In this document: positions 7,562 through 28,185 of the stretch, in pieces
How the letters are laid out: every line of letters starts with the position of its first letter
Numbering within the stretch: position 1 is the stretch's first letter
NCBI RefSeq assembly: GCF_001427125.1
Contig: NZ_LMGK01000025.1
Span: 18,595-82,594, forward strand
DNA: 64,000 nt
Direction: 5' to 3'
Origin: Pseudomonas sp. Root562
Lineage (GTDB): Bacteria; Pseudomonadota; Gammaproteobacteria; Pseudomonadales; Pseudomonadaceae
Program-made: the position numbers and the translations under genes
Notes under the pieces: model-generated
What the model saw: the letters and a program-made list of their open reading frames with translations, nothing else
Databases searched by the model: none
What the model was told of the DNA's origin: nothing

Positions 7562-8304
7562 CCCTGAGCCTCGGTGCCGTCCTGCTGCACTTGCCATGGG
7601 TGCAGGCCGAAGAGTTGCCCGAGGCGATCAAAAAGATCGAAGCCAAAGGCGCGAAGATCGTCGGCCAGTTCGATGCCCCTGATGGCTTGCGCGGGTACGC
7701 CGCGCAATACCAGAACCGAGGCATGGCGCTGTACCTGACGCCGGATGGCAAACACGTGCTGCTGGGCAATCTGTATGACGCCCAAGGCAATGACCTGAGC
7801 AGCGCACCGTTGCAGAAACTGGTGTACGCGCCAATGGCCAAGGAAGTCTGGGGCAAGATGGAAGCGAGCAACTGGATTGCCGATGGCAGCAAGGATGCGC
7901 CGCGTATCGTCTACATGTTCAGTGACCCGAACTGCCCTTACTGCAGCATGTTCTGGGAACAGGCGCGGCCATGGGTCAAGGCCGGCAAAGTGCAGCTGCG
8001 TCACATCATGGTCGGCATCATCCGCGAAGACAGCCCCGGTAAATCCGCCGCCCTGCTCGCCGCCAAGGACCCGCAAAAAGCGTTGCAAGACCACGAATCC
8101 GCCGGCAAGGCCAGTACGCTTAAAGCCCTCAAGGAAGTACCACCGGCAATTGCAGCGAAACTGGCGGCCAACATGCAGTTGATGGAAGACCTGGAGCTGC
8201 AAGCCACTCCGGCCATTTTCTACATGGACAGCAAGGGTGAACTGCAACAGCAGCAAGGTGCGCCGTCGCCGGACAAACTGGCGAAGATTCTCGGGCCTAA
8301 ATAG
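7537..8304 (+). CDS. dsbG: Periplasmic disulfide isomerase DsbG
   Basis: A 255-residue DsbC/DsbG-family protein. It has a signal peptide of about 23 residues ending ...WVQA, an N-terminal dimerisation region, and a thioredoxin domain with the active site NCPYC (Cys133, Cys136). ATP-IFYMD contributes the cis-proline segment (QATPAIFY). It is expected to rescue or isomerise oxidised cysteine residues in the periplasm and to be kept reduced by the DsbD just upstream. The gene begins inside the end of dsbE. The next 150 bases contain a long inverted repeat that may end transcription. Confidence 0.93.
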   Translation: MPRLRHLLTLSLGAVLLHLPWVQAEELPEAIKKIEAKGAKIVGQFDAPDGLRGYAAQYQNRGMALYLTPDGKHVLLGNLYDAQGNDLSSAPLQKLVYAPMAKEVWGKMEASNWIADGSKDAPRIVYMFSDPNCPYCSMFWEQARPWVKAGKVQLRHIMVGIIREDSPGKSAALLAAKDPQKALQDHESAGKASTLKALKEVPPAIAAKLAANMQLMEDLELQATPAIFYMDSKGELQQQQGAPSPDKLAKILGPK

Positions 8305-8316
8305 TGTTCTGATTTT

Positions 8317-8452
8317 GATCGTTCCCACGCTCCGCGCGGGAATGCAGCTCGGGACGCTTCGCGCCCTTCCAGAGCCGGACGCAGAGCGTCCGAAGAGGCA
8401 TTCCCACGCAGAGCGTGGGAACGATCTCAAACGCAGAGCGTGGGAACGATCT
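8317..8452. repeat. Dispersed imperfect inverted repeat (GATCGTTCCCACGC family)
   Basis: Begins GATCGTTCCCACGCTCCGCG and ends CGCAGAGCGTGGGAACGATC; inner arms GGACGC and GCGTCC alternate. The right end unit is duplicated (GCAGAGCGTGGGAACGATC at 8409-8427 and repeated to 8452). A related copy lies at 30678-30799. Such elements are frequent between genes in this group. It lies between convergent dsbG and the hydrolase gene and could fold into strong hairpins. Confidence 0.75.
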
Positions 8453-8460
8453 CAAACCAA

Positions 8461-9273
8461 CTAATTTCTTTGAGCCAAAAACTCGAGCAACGCCTCAGTG
8501 ACAAACTGCGGATTCTCCAGATTGGAAATATGCCCCGCCTCCGGCACCAGCACACAGGGACAACCGATCAGCTCGGCCATTTCCTGCGCTTCGCTTGGTG
8601 GACGCGGCTTGTCCTGATCGCCACACAATACAAGCGTACTCGCCGCGTCCAGTTCGCCCAGACGCGGCAACAGATCATCACGCGCGAACGTAATCCGGCC
8701 CATCGGTACGATGCTTTCACGCAGACGTTGCGCTGGCAATGCAGCGAGTTTGGCGCGGAACGCCTGATACAACGCCGACTGCGGATCGATGCCCGGACGG
8801 AAGAAAATCGGTACCACGATGTCCAGCAACTGCGGTGCAATCACGCCGCTTTGTTCGATCATGTCGAACAACGAAAAATAGTACTGGCGGGTCGGTTCCG
8901 GCTCGACACCGACATAGGTGTCCATCAACACCAGGCCATTGAGCCGCTGCGGTGCCGACAACGCCAGGCGTACGCCCCACATGCCGCCGACCGACAGGCC
9001 GATCAGGGTCACACGAGCGATATTCAAATAATCGAGCAATGCCAAGGCCTGGCGCGCCACATCGTCCAGCGATGCCGTGCCAGCAGGCAGCGCCCCCGAT
9101 TCACCGTGACCCCACAGGTCCAGCGCGATGACTCGATACTGTTGTGACAGCGCCGCGATCTGCGGCGCCCACATGGTCTGGTCCCACAGATAACTGCCGG
9201 CCAGCAGGACTGCCGGGCCTGAGCCTTGATCAATGTAATGGAGGGGTTGGCCGTCTAGGGTTACGAAAGGCAT
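8461..9273 (-). CDS. Alpha/beta-fold hydrolase
   Basis: A 270-residue alpha/beta hydrolase of the 3-oxoadipate enol-lactonase/esterase-like group. It shows DLWGHGES (oxyanion-side turn), the nucleophile elbow GLSVGG with the catalytic Ser, LVLCGDQDKPRPPSEAQEMAELI with the acid, and the catalytic His in VPEAGHISNLENP near the C-terminus. ATG 9273 is chosen because the fold begins there (MPFVTLDGQPLHYIDQGSGP). It follows pvdL on the same strand after a REPIN of about 100 bases, so co-transcription is possible but there is no PvdS box. The substrate is unknown; a role in pyoverdine release is not supported. Confidence 0.88.
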   Translation of the reverse strand: MPFVTLDGQPLHYIDQGSGPAVLLAGSYLWDQTMWAPQIAALSQQYRVIALDLWGHGESGALPAGTASLDDVARQALALLDYLNIARVTLIGLSVGGMWGVRLALSAPQRLNGLVLMDTYVGVEPEPTRQYYFSLFDMIEQSGVIAPQLLDIVVPIFFRPGIDPQSALYQAFRAKLAALPAQRLRESIVPMGRITFARDDLLPRLGELDAASTLVLCGDQDKPRPPSEAQEMAELIGCPCVLVPEAGHISNLENPQFVTEALLEFLAQRN

Positions 9274-9355
9274 CGTGTCTGCGCCAGTAAAAATGGAACA
9301 GCAAGACTGCGCGGCTGGCAGGTTGCAGTCAATCGCACCAATGTATGTATTCCTG

Positions 9356-9462
9356 CTGACGCCATCGCTGGCAAGCCAGTTCCCACAGGGTTCTGAGTCG
9401 AACATGGATTTTGTGCACGACATCAATCACTGTGGGAGCTGGCTTGCCAGCGATGGCGTCAG
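9356..9462. repeat. REPIN (paired REP sequences in inverted orientation)
   Basis: Arms of 33 bases (9356-9388 and 9430-9462), each containing CATCGCTGGCAAGCCAG and ending at CCCACAG, are almost perfect inverse copies and flank about 40 variable bases. This is the usual form of a Pseudomonas REPIN mobilised in trans by a RAYT transposase, which is not encoded here. It sits behind pvdL and may serve as its transcript end. Confidence 0.85.
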
Positions 9463-9478
9463 CCCAGGCACTAAAGAA

Positions 9479-22477
<12,999 letters not shown>

Positions 22478-22633
22478 GAGCTTTCCTGCCTGAATTCGGC
22501 TTGCAAATGGAATCGGTTTTTCTGTCGTCACGCCCCATTCAAGGGCGCGCAGGGCGCGGTCTTTGCCGACCGCGCAAGGCATTGGGCATACGGTTGTGCC
22601 AGGGCAACTGCCCGGAGCCATTCACCAATGAGG

Positions 22634-22657
22634 ACGGATGACATCTGGAAATAATTA
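22634..22657 (-). promoter_or_regulatory. PvdS box (TAATT variant) of pvdL
   Basis: Minus-strand TAATT, 16 bases, CGT. One base differs from the TAAAT consensus, but spacing and CGT are exact. It leaves a leader of about 150 bases before the pvdL ATG, longer than for the other three boxes in the window. Confidence 0.7.
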
Positions 22658-22761
22658 GTCGGCAGGCGTTAGCGCCAACCAGGCCGGGAGGCGGCAAGCG
22701 TGCGTCAGCGTGTCGCAGTTCGCACTCTGCACCTTTGAGGAGCATTAGTTCTCTTTCTCAA

Positions 22762-22790
22762 TTGACAATCATTATCATTCAACATAATTT
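22762..22790 (+). promoter_or_regulatory. Fur box over the pvdS promoter
   Basis: TTGACA (22762-22767), a 17-base spacer and TAATTT (22785-22790) make a near-consensus sigma-70 promoter. The stretch TTGACAATCATTATCATTC (22762-22780) fits the GATAATGATAATCATTATC Fur consensus on its inverse strand, so Fur-Fe(II) would cover the -35 element and spacer. The promoter points to pvdS, giving a leader of about 65 bases. The remaining part of the 384-base pvdL-pvdS gap holds only this and the pvdL box. Confidence 0.88.
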
Positions 22791-22861
22791 GTCGCTCGAT
22801 GTGTAGGGCGGCCACGGACTTCTTGCCGTCCCACTAACCTTTTGGCAGCAGGGTGATTTCC

Positions 22862-23410
22862 ATGACGGAACAAGTCTCCACAAGCAGGTGCGACTCGCCG
22901 CTACTTCAGGCATTCGTCGACAATCGACTGATTCTGGTCAAGATTGCAGCCCGCATCACCGGCTGCCGATCACGCGCTGAGGACGTGGTGCAGGACGCGT
23001 TTTTCCGGCTGCAATCCGCACCGCAGATCACGTCGTCGTTCAAGGCCCAGCTCAGCTATCTGTTCCAGATCGTGCGCAACCTGGCGATTGATCACTACCG
23101 TAAACAGGCACTGGAGCAAAAGTATTCCGGGCCTGAAGAGGAAGGTCTGAACGTGGTGATCCAGGGAGCTTCGCCGGAAACGTCGCACATCAATTTCTCG
23201 ACCCTGGAAAACATCGCCGACGCACTGACAGAGCTGCCGAGCCGCACCCGCTACGCTTTCGAGATGTATCGCTTGCACGGCGTGCCACAGAAAGACATCG
23301 CCAAGGAACTCGGCGTCTCGCCAACCCTGGTGAACTTCATGATTCGCGATGCACTGGTGCACTGCCGCAAGGTCTCGGGCAGTCGGGCGGATACCTTTGC
23401 TCGTCGTTAA
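22862..23410 (+). CDS. pvdS: Iron-starvation sigma factor PvdS
   Basis: A 182-residue extracytoplasmic-function sigma factor that directs RNA polymerase to pyoverdine genes. Region 2 (about residues 25-95) includes RAEDVVQDAFFRLQS and the core-binding YLFQIVRNLAIDHYRKQ. Region 4 (about 125-175) includes LPSRTRYAFEMYRLHGVPQKDIAKELGVS and a helix-turn-helix. The text is nearly identical to what is known of P. aeruginosa PvdS. ATG 22862 is preferred to a GTG nine bases upstream because AGGG lies at proper distance and PvdS starts M-x-E-Q. Transcription is under the Fur box at 22762-22780. Its targets in the window are the four boxes before the MbtH-like gene, pvdH, pvdL and pvdY. Confidence 0.98.
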   Translation: MTEQVSTSRCDSPLLQAFVDNRLILVKIAARITGCRSRAEDVVQDAFFRLQSAPQITSSFKAQLSYLFQIVRNLAIDHYRKQALEQKYSGPEEEGLNVVIQGASPETSHINFSTLENIADALTELPSRTRYAFEMYRLHGVPQKDIAKELGVSPTLVNFMIRDALVHCRKVSGSRADTFARR

Positions 23411-23433
23411 GATCTGAAATTTGCGTCACCCCA

Positions 23434-23525
23434 ATCGCTAGCAAGCTAGCTCCTACATTGATCTCTGGTGTTCACGAAAACCATGTACACCAAAGTTCCA
23501 TTGTGGGAGCTAGCCTGCTAGCGAT
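23434..23525. repeat. REPIN of a second sequence type
   Basis: Arms ATCGCTAGCAAGCTAGCTCC (from 23434) and GGAGCTAGCCTGCTAGCGAT (to 23525) are inverse copies around about 45 bases. The core is GCTAGC, different from the GCTGGCAAGCCAG core of the copies at 9356 and 32781. It lies between convergent pvdS and pvdY and may end both transcripts. Confidence 0.8.
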
Positions 23526-23564
23526 GACGGACTCAAGATCAGAACAAGCCTTGAGCCCTCCCCT

Positions 23565-24581
23565 TCACACCAACCCACACCGCTCGAAAAACCGCTCACG
23601 CCCCAACACCATCAACGCGGCACGCTTGTGCGGGAAGTCGAACTCTTTCTCGCGGTAAAACCGCTGATCCTGCATGTAGCCGATCATCCTGGCGTTGTCG
23701 GCCCGGGGCTCGGCGACCACTCGCTGCGTACGCGGATCATCAAGAAAAAGGTAATGCACCAACGCCGATAACCAGCTCGCCACCTTGTGCGGGCCACGGT
23801 GATTCTCCTCGCCCACCAGCATGTGGATGCCACGGTCATAATCGTTGGCATCGTAGAACGGTGCGATGCGATCTTCCTTGGCCCAATAGGCTTCGTAATA
23901 GGCAAACGGTTGATCGTCGAAACAACCGATCAGCGTCAGGGTGTGGGGGTCGGCCTGGAGTTTGCTCAGGTACTCGCGATGCTGTTCGAGGCTGCCCTCC
24001 TCCTGCCAAAAACTCGCCACTCGCGCGCTGTTCTGCCACCGATTGAAACGCGCCAGATCGACATCGATGTCCACGGTGCGCAGGGAAATCCACATGCCCA
24101 GGCGCACATCGAATCGTCGGTAAACCTCGCCTCGTGGCTTGCCCGGCCGCAAAGGGTGACGCTTGCCGCCACTGATGACCATTTGCTGGGGATAGCTGTT
24201 GGTCAATTGCACCCGCCACGGCTGTGGCAACTGCCAGAACAGCGTGCGCTCACAACGGTATTGATTGGCCGTGTCCGTGGTGACCAGCAAACCACTGAGC
24301 AATGCCTCGGCCGGGGCTTCATCGAGATGCCAGGTCAGGCGCTGGCAGGCCGGATCCCGGGCGAACAGCCAATAACAGGCCGCCCACAGAGCCGCTACAT
24401 CCGGTTGGCCGCAGCCTTCCTCCCGCTGCAGCTGCAGCTGCAGCTCAGGATCGCGAGTCAGGCGCAGCTGGACCAGCGGTTGGCCGTCAAGGCTGAGGCT
24501 CAGGCGGTTTTCGGTTTCATCGGCTACAAGTCGACTGCCCGAAGGTAAAACCAGGGCGGTCAGGTCATTCTGATTGGACAT
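23565..24581 (-). CDS. pvdY: IucB/RhbD-type siderophore acetyltransferase (PvdY-like)
   Basis: A 338-residue protein of the siderophore acyltransferase family (IucB, RhbD, VbsA and PvdY types). Its C-terminal half (about 160-330) carries the GNAT fold typical of this family: FNRWQNSARVASFWQEEG, FDDQPFAYYEAYWAKEDRI, and GIHMLVGEENHRGPHKVASWL. These enzymes acetylate N-hydroxylated lysine or ornithine. It is next to pvdS and has a perfect PvdS box at 24622-24645, so it belongs to the pyoverdine regulon. The likely job is to make N5-acetyl-N5-hydroxyornithine for the peptide chain. This predicts an acetyl-hydroxyornithine residue in the pyoverdine, not testable from this window. Family is firm, symbol is by context. 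Confidence 0.82.
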   Translation of the reverse strand: MSNQNDLTALVLPSGSRLVADETENRLSLSLDGQPLVQLRLTRDPELQLQLQREEGCGQPDVAALWAACYWLFARDPACQRLTWHLDEAPAEALLSGLLVTTDTANQYRCERTLFWQLPQPWRVQLTNSYPQQMVISGGKRHPLRPGKPRGEVYRRFDVRLGMWISLRTVDIDVDLARFNRWQNSARVASFWQEEGSLEQHREYLSKLQADPHTLTLIGCFDDQPFAYYEAYWAKEDRIAPFYDANDYDRGIHMLVGEENHRGPHKVASWLSALVHYLFLDDPRTQRVVAEPRADNARMIGYMQDQRFYREKEFDFPHKRAALMVLGRERFFERCGLV

Positions 24582-24621
24582 GGGTCGGGCTCACGCTAAT
24601 GGTCGACAGTTCAACAATGTG

Positions 24622-24645
24622 ACGTCAGCCGCGGCGGAAAATTTA
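24622..24645 (-). promoter_or_regulatory. PvdS box of pvdY
   Basis: Minus-strand TAAAT, 16 bases, CGT, ending 40 bases before the ATG. It shares TTAAATTTTCCG with the box of the MbtH-like gene. This ties the acetylase to the PvdS regulon. Confidence 0.88.
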
Positions 24646-24682
24646 AGAGAAGTCGCTCAAGGGTTGATCTCAAGCAACGCGC

Positions 24683-25489
24683 TCAGTTACCGGAAACGGG
24701 CACCACCGCAATCTTGTACGGATCGAAAATCTTCAGCATCTGGCCATTGTCCCGCAGCCCTTGCAGCAACTTGCCGAACGCTTCGCCACTGATGGGCGCT
24801 GCCGGGCGCAGGATGGCGTAATGGTGATAGATCTGATCGATGCGATCGGACACCAGCAACTCATTGGCCACATTCAGATTGCGCAAAAAATAGTCGTTGA
24901 GATAGGAACGCGTGACCAGCGCGATGTCGGCCCGCCCGCGCAAGACCATCAACAGGTTGCTGTCATGGGAGTAGGTCAACGTGGCGTTATGGTTTTTGGC
25001 GAGATACTGGGGCTCGGCAATAAAGTTGGCGAATTCGTAGTGGTAACCACTGAACAGTGCCAGGCGCTTGCCGGTCAGGTCTGCAAAATAGTCTTGCTGG
25101 CGAATCGCACGCCCCTCGGGCTGACGTTGTGCGACGAAAATCTCCGCGTCTTCCAGGCCCATGTCGACATCGGTGTGGGGAATGTCTTTCCAGCCCCAGG
25201 CGGGGTTTTCGAAGATCGCCATGTCGATCCGCCCTTGCTTGAAGTCACCAAAGCGCCGAGGAATGGAAGTGGGAACCAGGACGAACTGATAGTCACTCTG
25301 CAGGGCGTTCAAGGCCTCGACCAGTTGCGGCAGCAAGCCGGTATCGGCGCCGGACTCGGGGCGCACGGTGTACGGAGGAAAATGCGCGGCACCGATTCGC
25401 ACCAATTGCGCGGCCTGGGACGGCAGCATCCATAACGCCACAAGCACCGTCAGCAAAAGCCGCGAAGCTGTCCGAATTGGCGAAGACAT
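24683..25489 (-). CDS. Periplasmic solute-binding protein, family 3 (amino-acid type)
   Basis: A 268-residue exported protein with a signal peptide (about 1-26, ending PSQAA) and the SBP_bac_3 fold: VRIGAAHFPPYTV near the N-terminus, FKQGRIDMAIFENPAW in the first lobe, and LRGRADIALVTRSYLNDYF in the hinge region. No ABC permease or ATPase is nearby, so it is a solitary binding protein; such proteins may serve a transporter elsewhere or have another role. The ligand is not predictable. ATG 25489 is preferred over a TTG codon just before it. It sits between pvdY and atuR with no evident link to either. Confidence 0.85.
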   Translation of the reverse strand: MSSPIRTASRLLLTVLVALWMLPSQAAQLVRIGAAHFPPYTVRPESGADTGLLPQLVEALNALQSDYQFVLVPTSIPRRFGDFKQGRIDMAIFENPAWGWKDIPHTDVDMGLEDAEIFVAQRQPEGRAIRQQDYFADLTGKRLALFSGYHYEFANFIAEPQYLAKNHNATLTYSHDSNLLMVLRGRADIALVTRSYLNDYFLRNLNVANELLVSDRIDQIYHHYAILRPAAPISGEAFGKLLQGLRDNGQMLKIFDPYKIAVVPVSGN

Positions 25490-25583
25490 CAAGACAAGCC
25501 ACTCCCCAAAAGTACTGCATCAATGCATTCAAGCTAGGCGGTTTCGCCCAGTTAGCCAGTTTCCCGCCAACCTACAAAGCAAA

Positions 25584-26207
25584 TCATTTTTCCTCAAGTA
25601 CCAGAATCAGTGCTTCGTCGGCCAGTTGATCCAGGCTCATGCTGCCATCGGCGCGAAACCAGGTGGTTGTCCAGGACAGCGCCCCGGTCAGAAAACGTCG
25701 TGTGATGAACACATCACCCCGGATAAAACCGGCGCTTTTGGCTTCACCCAATACCTGCAACCAGATGTCTTCATAGATGTCGCGCAATGCCAACACCTTG
25801 GCCTGCCCCTCCTCAGACAGCGACCGCCATTCATAGACCAATACCGCCATGGCCTCGCCACTGCCGCCCATGATCGACTGCAATTCACAACGGATCAGCG
25901 CCAGAACGCGCTCGCGCACATTGCCGGCCTCGGCAATGGCGGCACGCATCAACGCGGTGTTGTAACGAATGGTCTCCTCCATCACCGCGCGCAGGATGTC
26001 ATCCTTGCTTTTGAAGTGATGAAAAATGCTGCCCGACTGAATGCCTACCGCACCGGCCAGATCGCGCACGGTGGTGCGCTCGTAACCTTTATTGCGAAAC
26101 AGGTGAGCCGCCACTTGCAGCAACTTGCCACGGGCACTGTCCGGATCGGTCAACTGGCCGTTGTCGACCAATTCGCGCATGACTCCAAGGGCTCTTTGCT
26201 CATCCAC
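25584..26207 (-). CDS. atuR: TetR-family repressor of the atu operon (AtuR)
   Basis: A 207-residue TetR-type repressor. The N-terminal DNA-binding domain contains ARGKLLQVAAHLFRNKGYERTTVRDLAGAVGIQSGSIFHHFKSKDDIL, the standard TetR helix-turn-helix; the C-terminal domain is a ligand-binding helical bundle. GTG 26207 is chosen because AGGAG lies seven bases before it; a longer in-frame reading has no ribosome site and would cover the operator. It is divergent from atuA as in P. aeruginosa and P. citronellolis. Two palindromes in the 163-base gap are the expected operators. In those species derepression is by a terpene-derived CoA thioester; the same is inferred here. Confidence 0.92.
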   Translation of the reverse strand: MDEQRALGVMRELVDNGQLTDPDSARGKLLQVAAHLFRNKGYERTTVRDLAGAVGIQSGSIFHHFKSKDDILRAVMEETIRYNTALMRAAIAEAGNVRERVLALIRCELQSIMGGSGEAMAVLVYEWRSLSEEGQAKVLALRDIYEDIWLQVLGEAKSAGFIRGDVFITRRFLTGALSWTTTWFRADGSMSLDQLADEALILVLEEK

Positions 26208-26280
26208 CCGATCTCTCCTACAGTCGTGATCACCGCTAAAACAGCGGGGTTGCGCGGGCAATTTAAGCTGACGGCCCGAA

Positions 26281-26296
26281 CCAAGCAAGCGCTCGG
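26281..26296. promoter_or_regulatory. AtuR-type operator 1 (imperfect palindrome)
   Basis: CCAAGC-AAGC-GCTCGG, arms with one mismatch. It lies 74 bases before the atuR start and repeats the design of the perfect site at 26325-26340. Confidence 0.7.
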
Positions 26297-26324
26297 GCAG
26301 AAGATATTTTTCGTGATTTACAAA

Positions 26325-26340
26325 CCAAGCGCTTGCTTGG
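26325..26340. promoter_or_regulatory. AtuR-type operator 2 (perfect palindrome)
   Basis: CCAAGC-GCTT-GCTTGG, extended by A/T to seven-base arms. It lies 30 bases before the atuA ATG, where a bound repressor would block the promoter or early transcript. Its centre is 44 bases from that of operator 1, about four helical turns, so both dimers would face the same side of the DNA. Confidence 0.78.
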
Positions 26341-26370
26341 TAGTCTCGATGCACTCTGTTGGAGGTGGTT

Positions 26371-28173
26371 ATGGAATTGACTGCGCCAAAAACGATTCGC
26401 ATTGGCTGCGCCAGCGCATTCTGGGGCGATACCTCGACCGCGGCCGCGCAACTGGTGAATGGCGGACGTCTGGACTATCTGGTTTTCGACTACTTGGCCG
26501 AGATCACCCTGTCGATCATGGCCGGCGCGCGCATGAAAGACCCCTTGAGCGGTTACGCGGGCGATTTCATCGAGGTCCTCAGCCCCCTGCTCCCACAACT
26601 TGCCGAGCAAAATATCCGGGTCATCAGCAATGCCGGCGGGATCAACCCGCAAGCCTGTGCCGCCGCCCTGCAAGCAGCCTGCGACAAGGCCGGCGTTTCA
26701 TTGAAGATCGCCGTGCTGCTGGGCGATGACCTGCAACCGCAACTCAAACGATTGAACACCCTGGGCATCCATGAAATGTTCAGCGGAGCGCCATTGCCAC
26801 CGATGTGCGTGTCGACCAACGCCTACCTCGGCGCACCGGGCATCGTCGAAGCCCTGCGCCTGGGAGCGGACATCGTGATCACCGGGCGCGTGGTCGACAG
26901 CGCGGTGGTCAGTGCCGCGCTGGTGCATGAGTTCGGCTGGTCGTGGCACGATTACGACAAGCTGGCCCAGGCCGCACTGGCCGGGCACATCATCGAATGC
27001 GGCGCCCAGTGCACGGGCGGCAACTTCACCGACTGGCGCGATGTGCCCGATTACGAGCACATCGGTTTCCCCATCGTCGAAGTCAGCGCCGACGGCCAGT
27101 TTGTTGTCAGCAAACCCGAAGGTTCCGGTGGTCTGGTCACGCCGCTGACAGTGGGCGAGCAGATGCTCTATGAAATCGGCGATCCGCGCGCGTATCTGCT
27201 GCCGGATGTGGTCTGCGACTTCACTCAGGTCAAATTGCACCAGCAGGGCAAGAACGCCGTGCAGGTGCACGGTGCGAAAGGCTTGCCGCCTACCGATCAG
27301 TACAAGGTCAGCGCCACGTATCCGGATGGTTTCCGATGCACCGCCAGTTGCCTGATCGCAGGTATCGATGCGGTGGACAAGGCCCGGCGCGTCAGTGAAG
27401 CCATCATCAACAAGACCTCGGAAATATTCACTCAACGCGGCTGGCGTCCCTTCAGTGAGGTGAACGTCGAACTGCTCGGCAGCGAGGCGACCTACGGTCC
27501 CCACGGCCAGCGCTCAGACAGCCGCGAAGTGGTGATCAAACTCGCGGTGCGTCATCCGAACAAACAGGCGTTGATCGTGTTCTCCCGGGAAATCGCCCAG
27601 GCCGCCACCGGAATGGCGCCCGGGCTGACCGGCATCGTCGGCGGCCGGCCCACGGTCTATCCGCTGATCCGACTGTTCTCGTTCCTGATCGACAAAAGCG
27701 TCTGCACACTGGAAATTGATTTCATGGGCCAGCGCCACCCGTGTGTCCTGCCCGCCCTCGATGCGCTCGACAGCGCCGAACTGCCCACAGTGCTCGACCC
27801 ACCGAAACCCACTGGTCTGGCCGACGCCAGCGTGGCGCTGGTCAAACTCGCGGTGGCGCGCTCCGGCGACAAGGGTAATCACAGCAACATCGGCGTGATG
27901 GCCCGCGATCCCGAGTACCTACCGTGGATCGCCGAGGCGCTGACGCCGGAGGTCGTTGTCGACTGGATGAGCCATGTTCTCGACCCGGTACTGGGTCGCG
28001 TCGAGCGCTGGTACTTACCAGCCACGCACAGCCTGAACTTCCTGCTGGAAAACGCCCTCGGTGGCGGTGGCGTCGCCAGCCTGCGCATCGATCCGCAAGG
28101 CAAGGCCTTCGCCCAGCAACTGCTGGAGATCCAGATTCCGGTGCCGCAGCGCATCGCCGACCAGGTCAACTAG
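26371..28173 (+). CDS. atuA: AtuA-family acyclic terpene utilisation protein
   Basis: A 600-residue protein of the AtuA family (DUF1446). Typical text includes GCASAFWGDTSTAAAQLV at the start, LDYLVFDYLAEITLSIMA, and VISNAGGINPQACAAAL; a C-terminal AtuA-like domain (about 490-595) holds LAVARSGDKGNHSNIGVMAR. The protein is required for growth on citronellol in P. aeruginosa, but its reaction is not settled. It is the first gene of the atu operon, directly under the AtuR sites. GGAGG at 26361-26365 fixes ATG 26371; an in-frame TTG lies 12 bases upstream. atuB follows after 12 bases. Confidence 0.94.
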   Translation: MELTAPKTIRIGCASAFWGDTSTAAAQLVNGGRLDYLVFDYLAEITLSIMAGARMKDPLSGYAGDFIEVLSPLLPQLAEQNIRVISNAGGINPQACAAALQAACDKAGVSLKIAVLLGDDLQPQLKRLNTLGIHEMFSGAPLPPMCVSTNAYLGAPGIVEALRLGADIVITGRVVDSAVVSAALVHEFGWSWHDYDKLAQAALAGHIIECGAQCTGGNFTDWRDVPDYEHIGFPIVEVSADGQFVVSKPEGSGGLVTPLTVGEQMLYEIGDPRAYLLPDVVCDFTQVKLHQQGKNAVQVHGAKGLPPTDQYKVSATYPDGFRCTASCLIAGIDAVDKARRVSEAIINKTSEIFTQRGWRPFSEVNVELLGSEATYGPHGQRSDSREVVIKLAVRHPNKQALIVFSREIAQAATGMAPGLTGIVGGRPTVYPLIRLFSFLIDKSVCTLEIDFMGQRHPCVLPALDALDSAELPTVLDPPKPTGLADASVALVKLAVARSGDKGNHSNIGVMARDPEYLPWIAEALTPEVVVDWMSHVLDPVLGRVERWYLPATHSLNFLLENALGGGGVASLRIDPQGKAFAQQLLEIQIPVPQRIADQVN

Positions 28174-28185
28174 AGGACAACCGCC

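Noticed and set aside
8298..8322. CTAAAT and CGT on the plus strand after dsbG
   Set aside because: The spacing is 17, not 16, and no gene lies downstream in that direction, so it is not taken as a PvdS box.
8461..9273. The alpha/beta hydrolase as the pyoverdine thioesterase PvdG
   Set aside because: It resembles enol-lactonase/esterase-type hydrolases, not type II thioesterases, has no PvdS box, and is parted from pvdL by a REPIN.
22478..22621. In-frame upstream extension of pvdL by 48 codons
   Set aside because: It has no ribosome site and no synthetase-like sequence, and AGGAAAG sits before ATG 22477. It is the PvdS-promoted leader.
24421..24446. CTGCAG-rich repeat inside pvdY
   Set aside because: It encodes a Leu-Gln run within the acetylase and is a local codon repeat, not a separate element.
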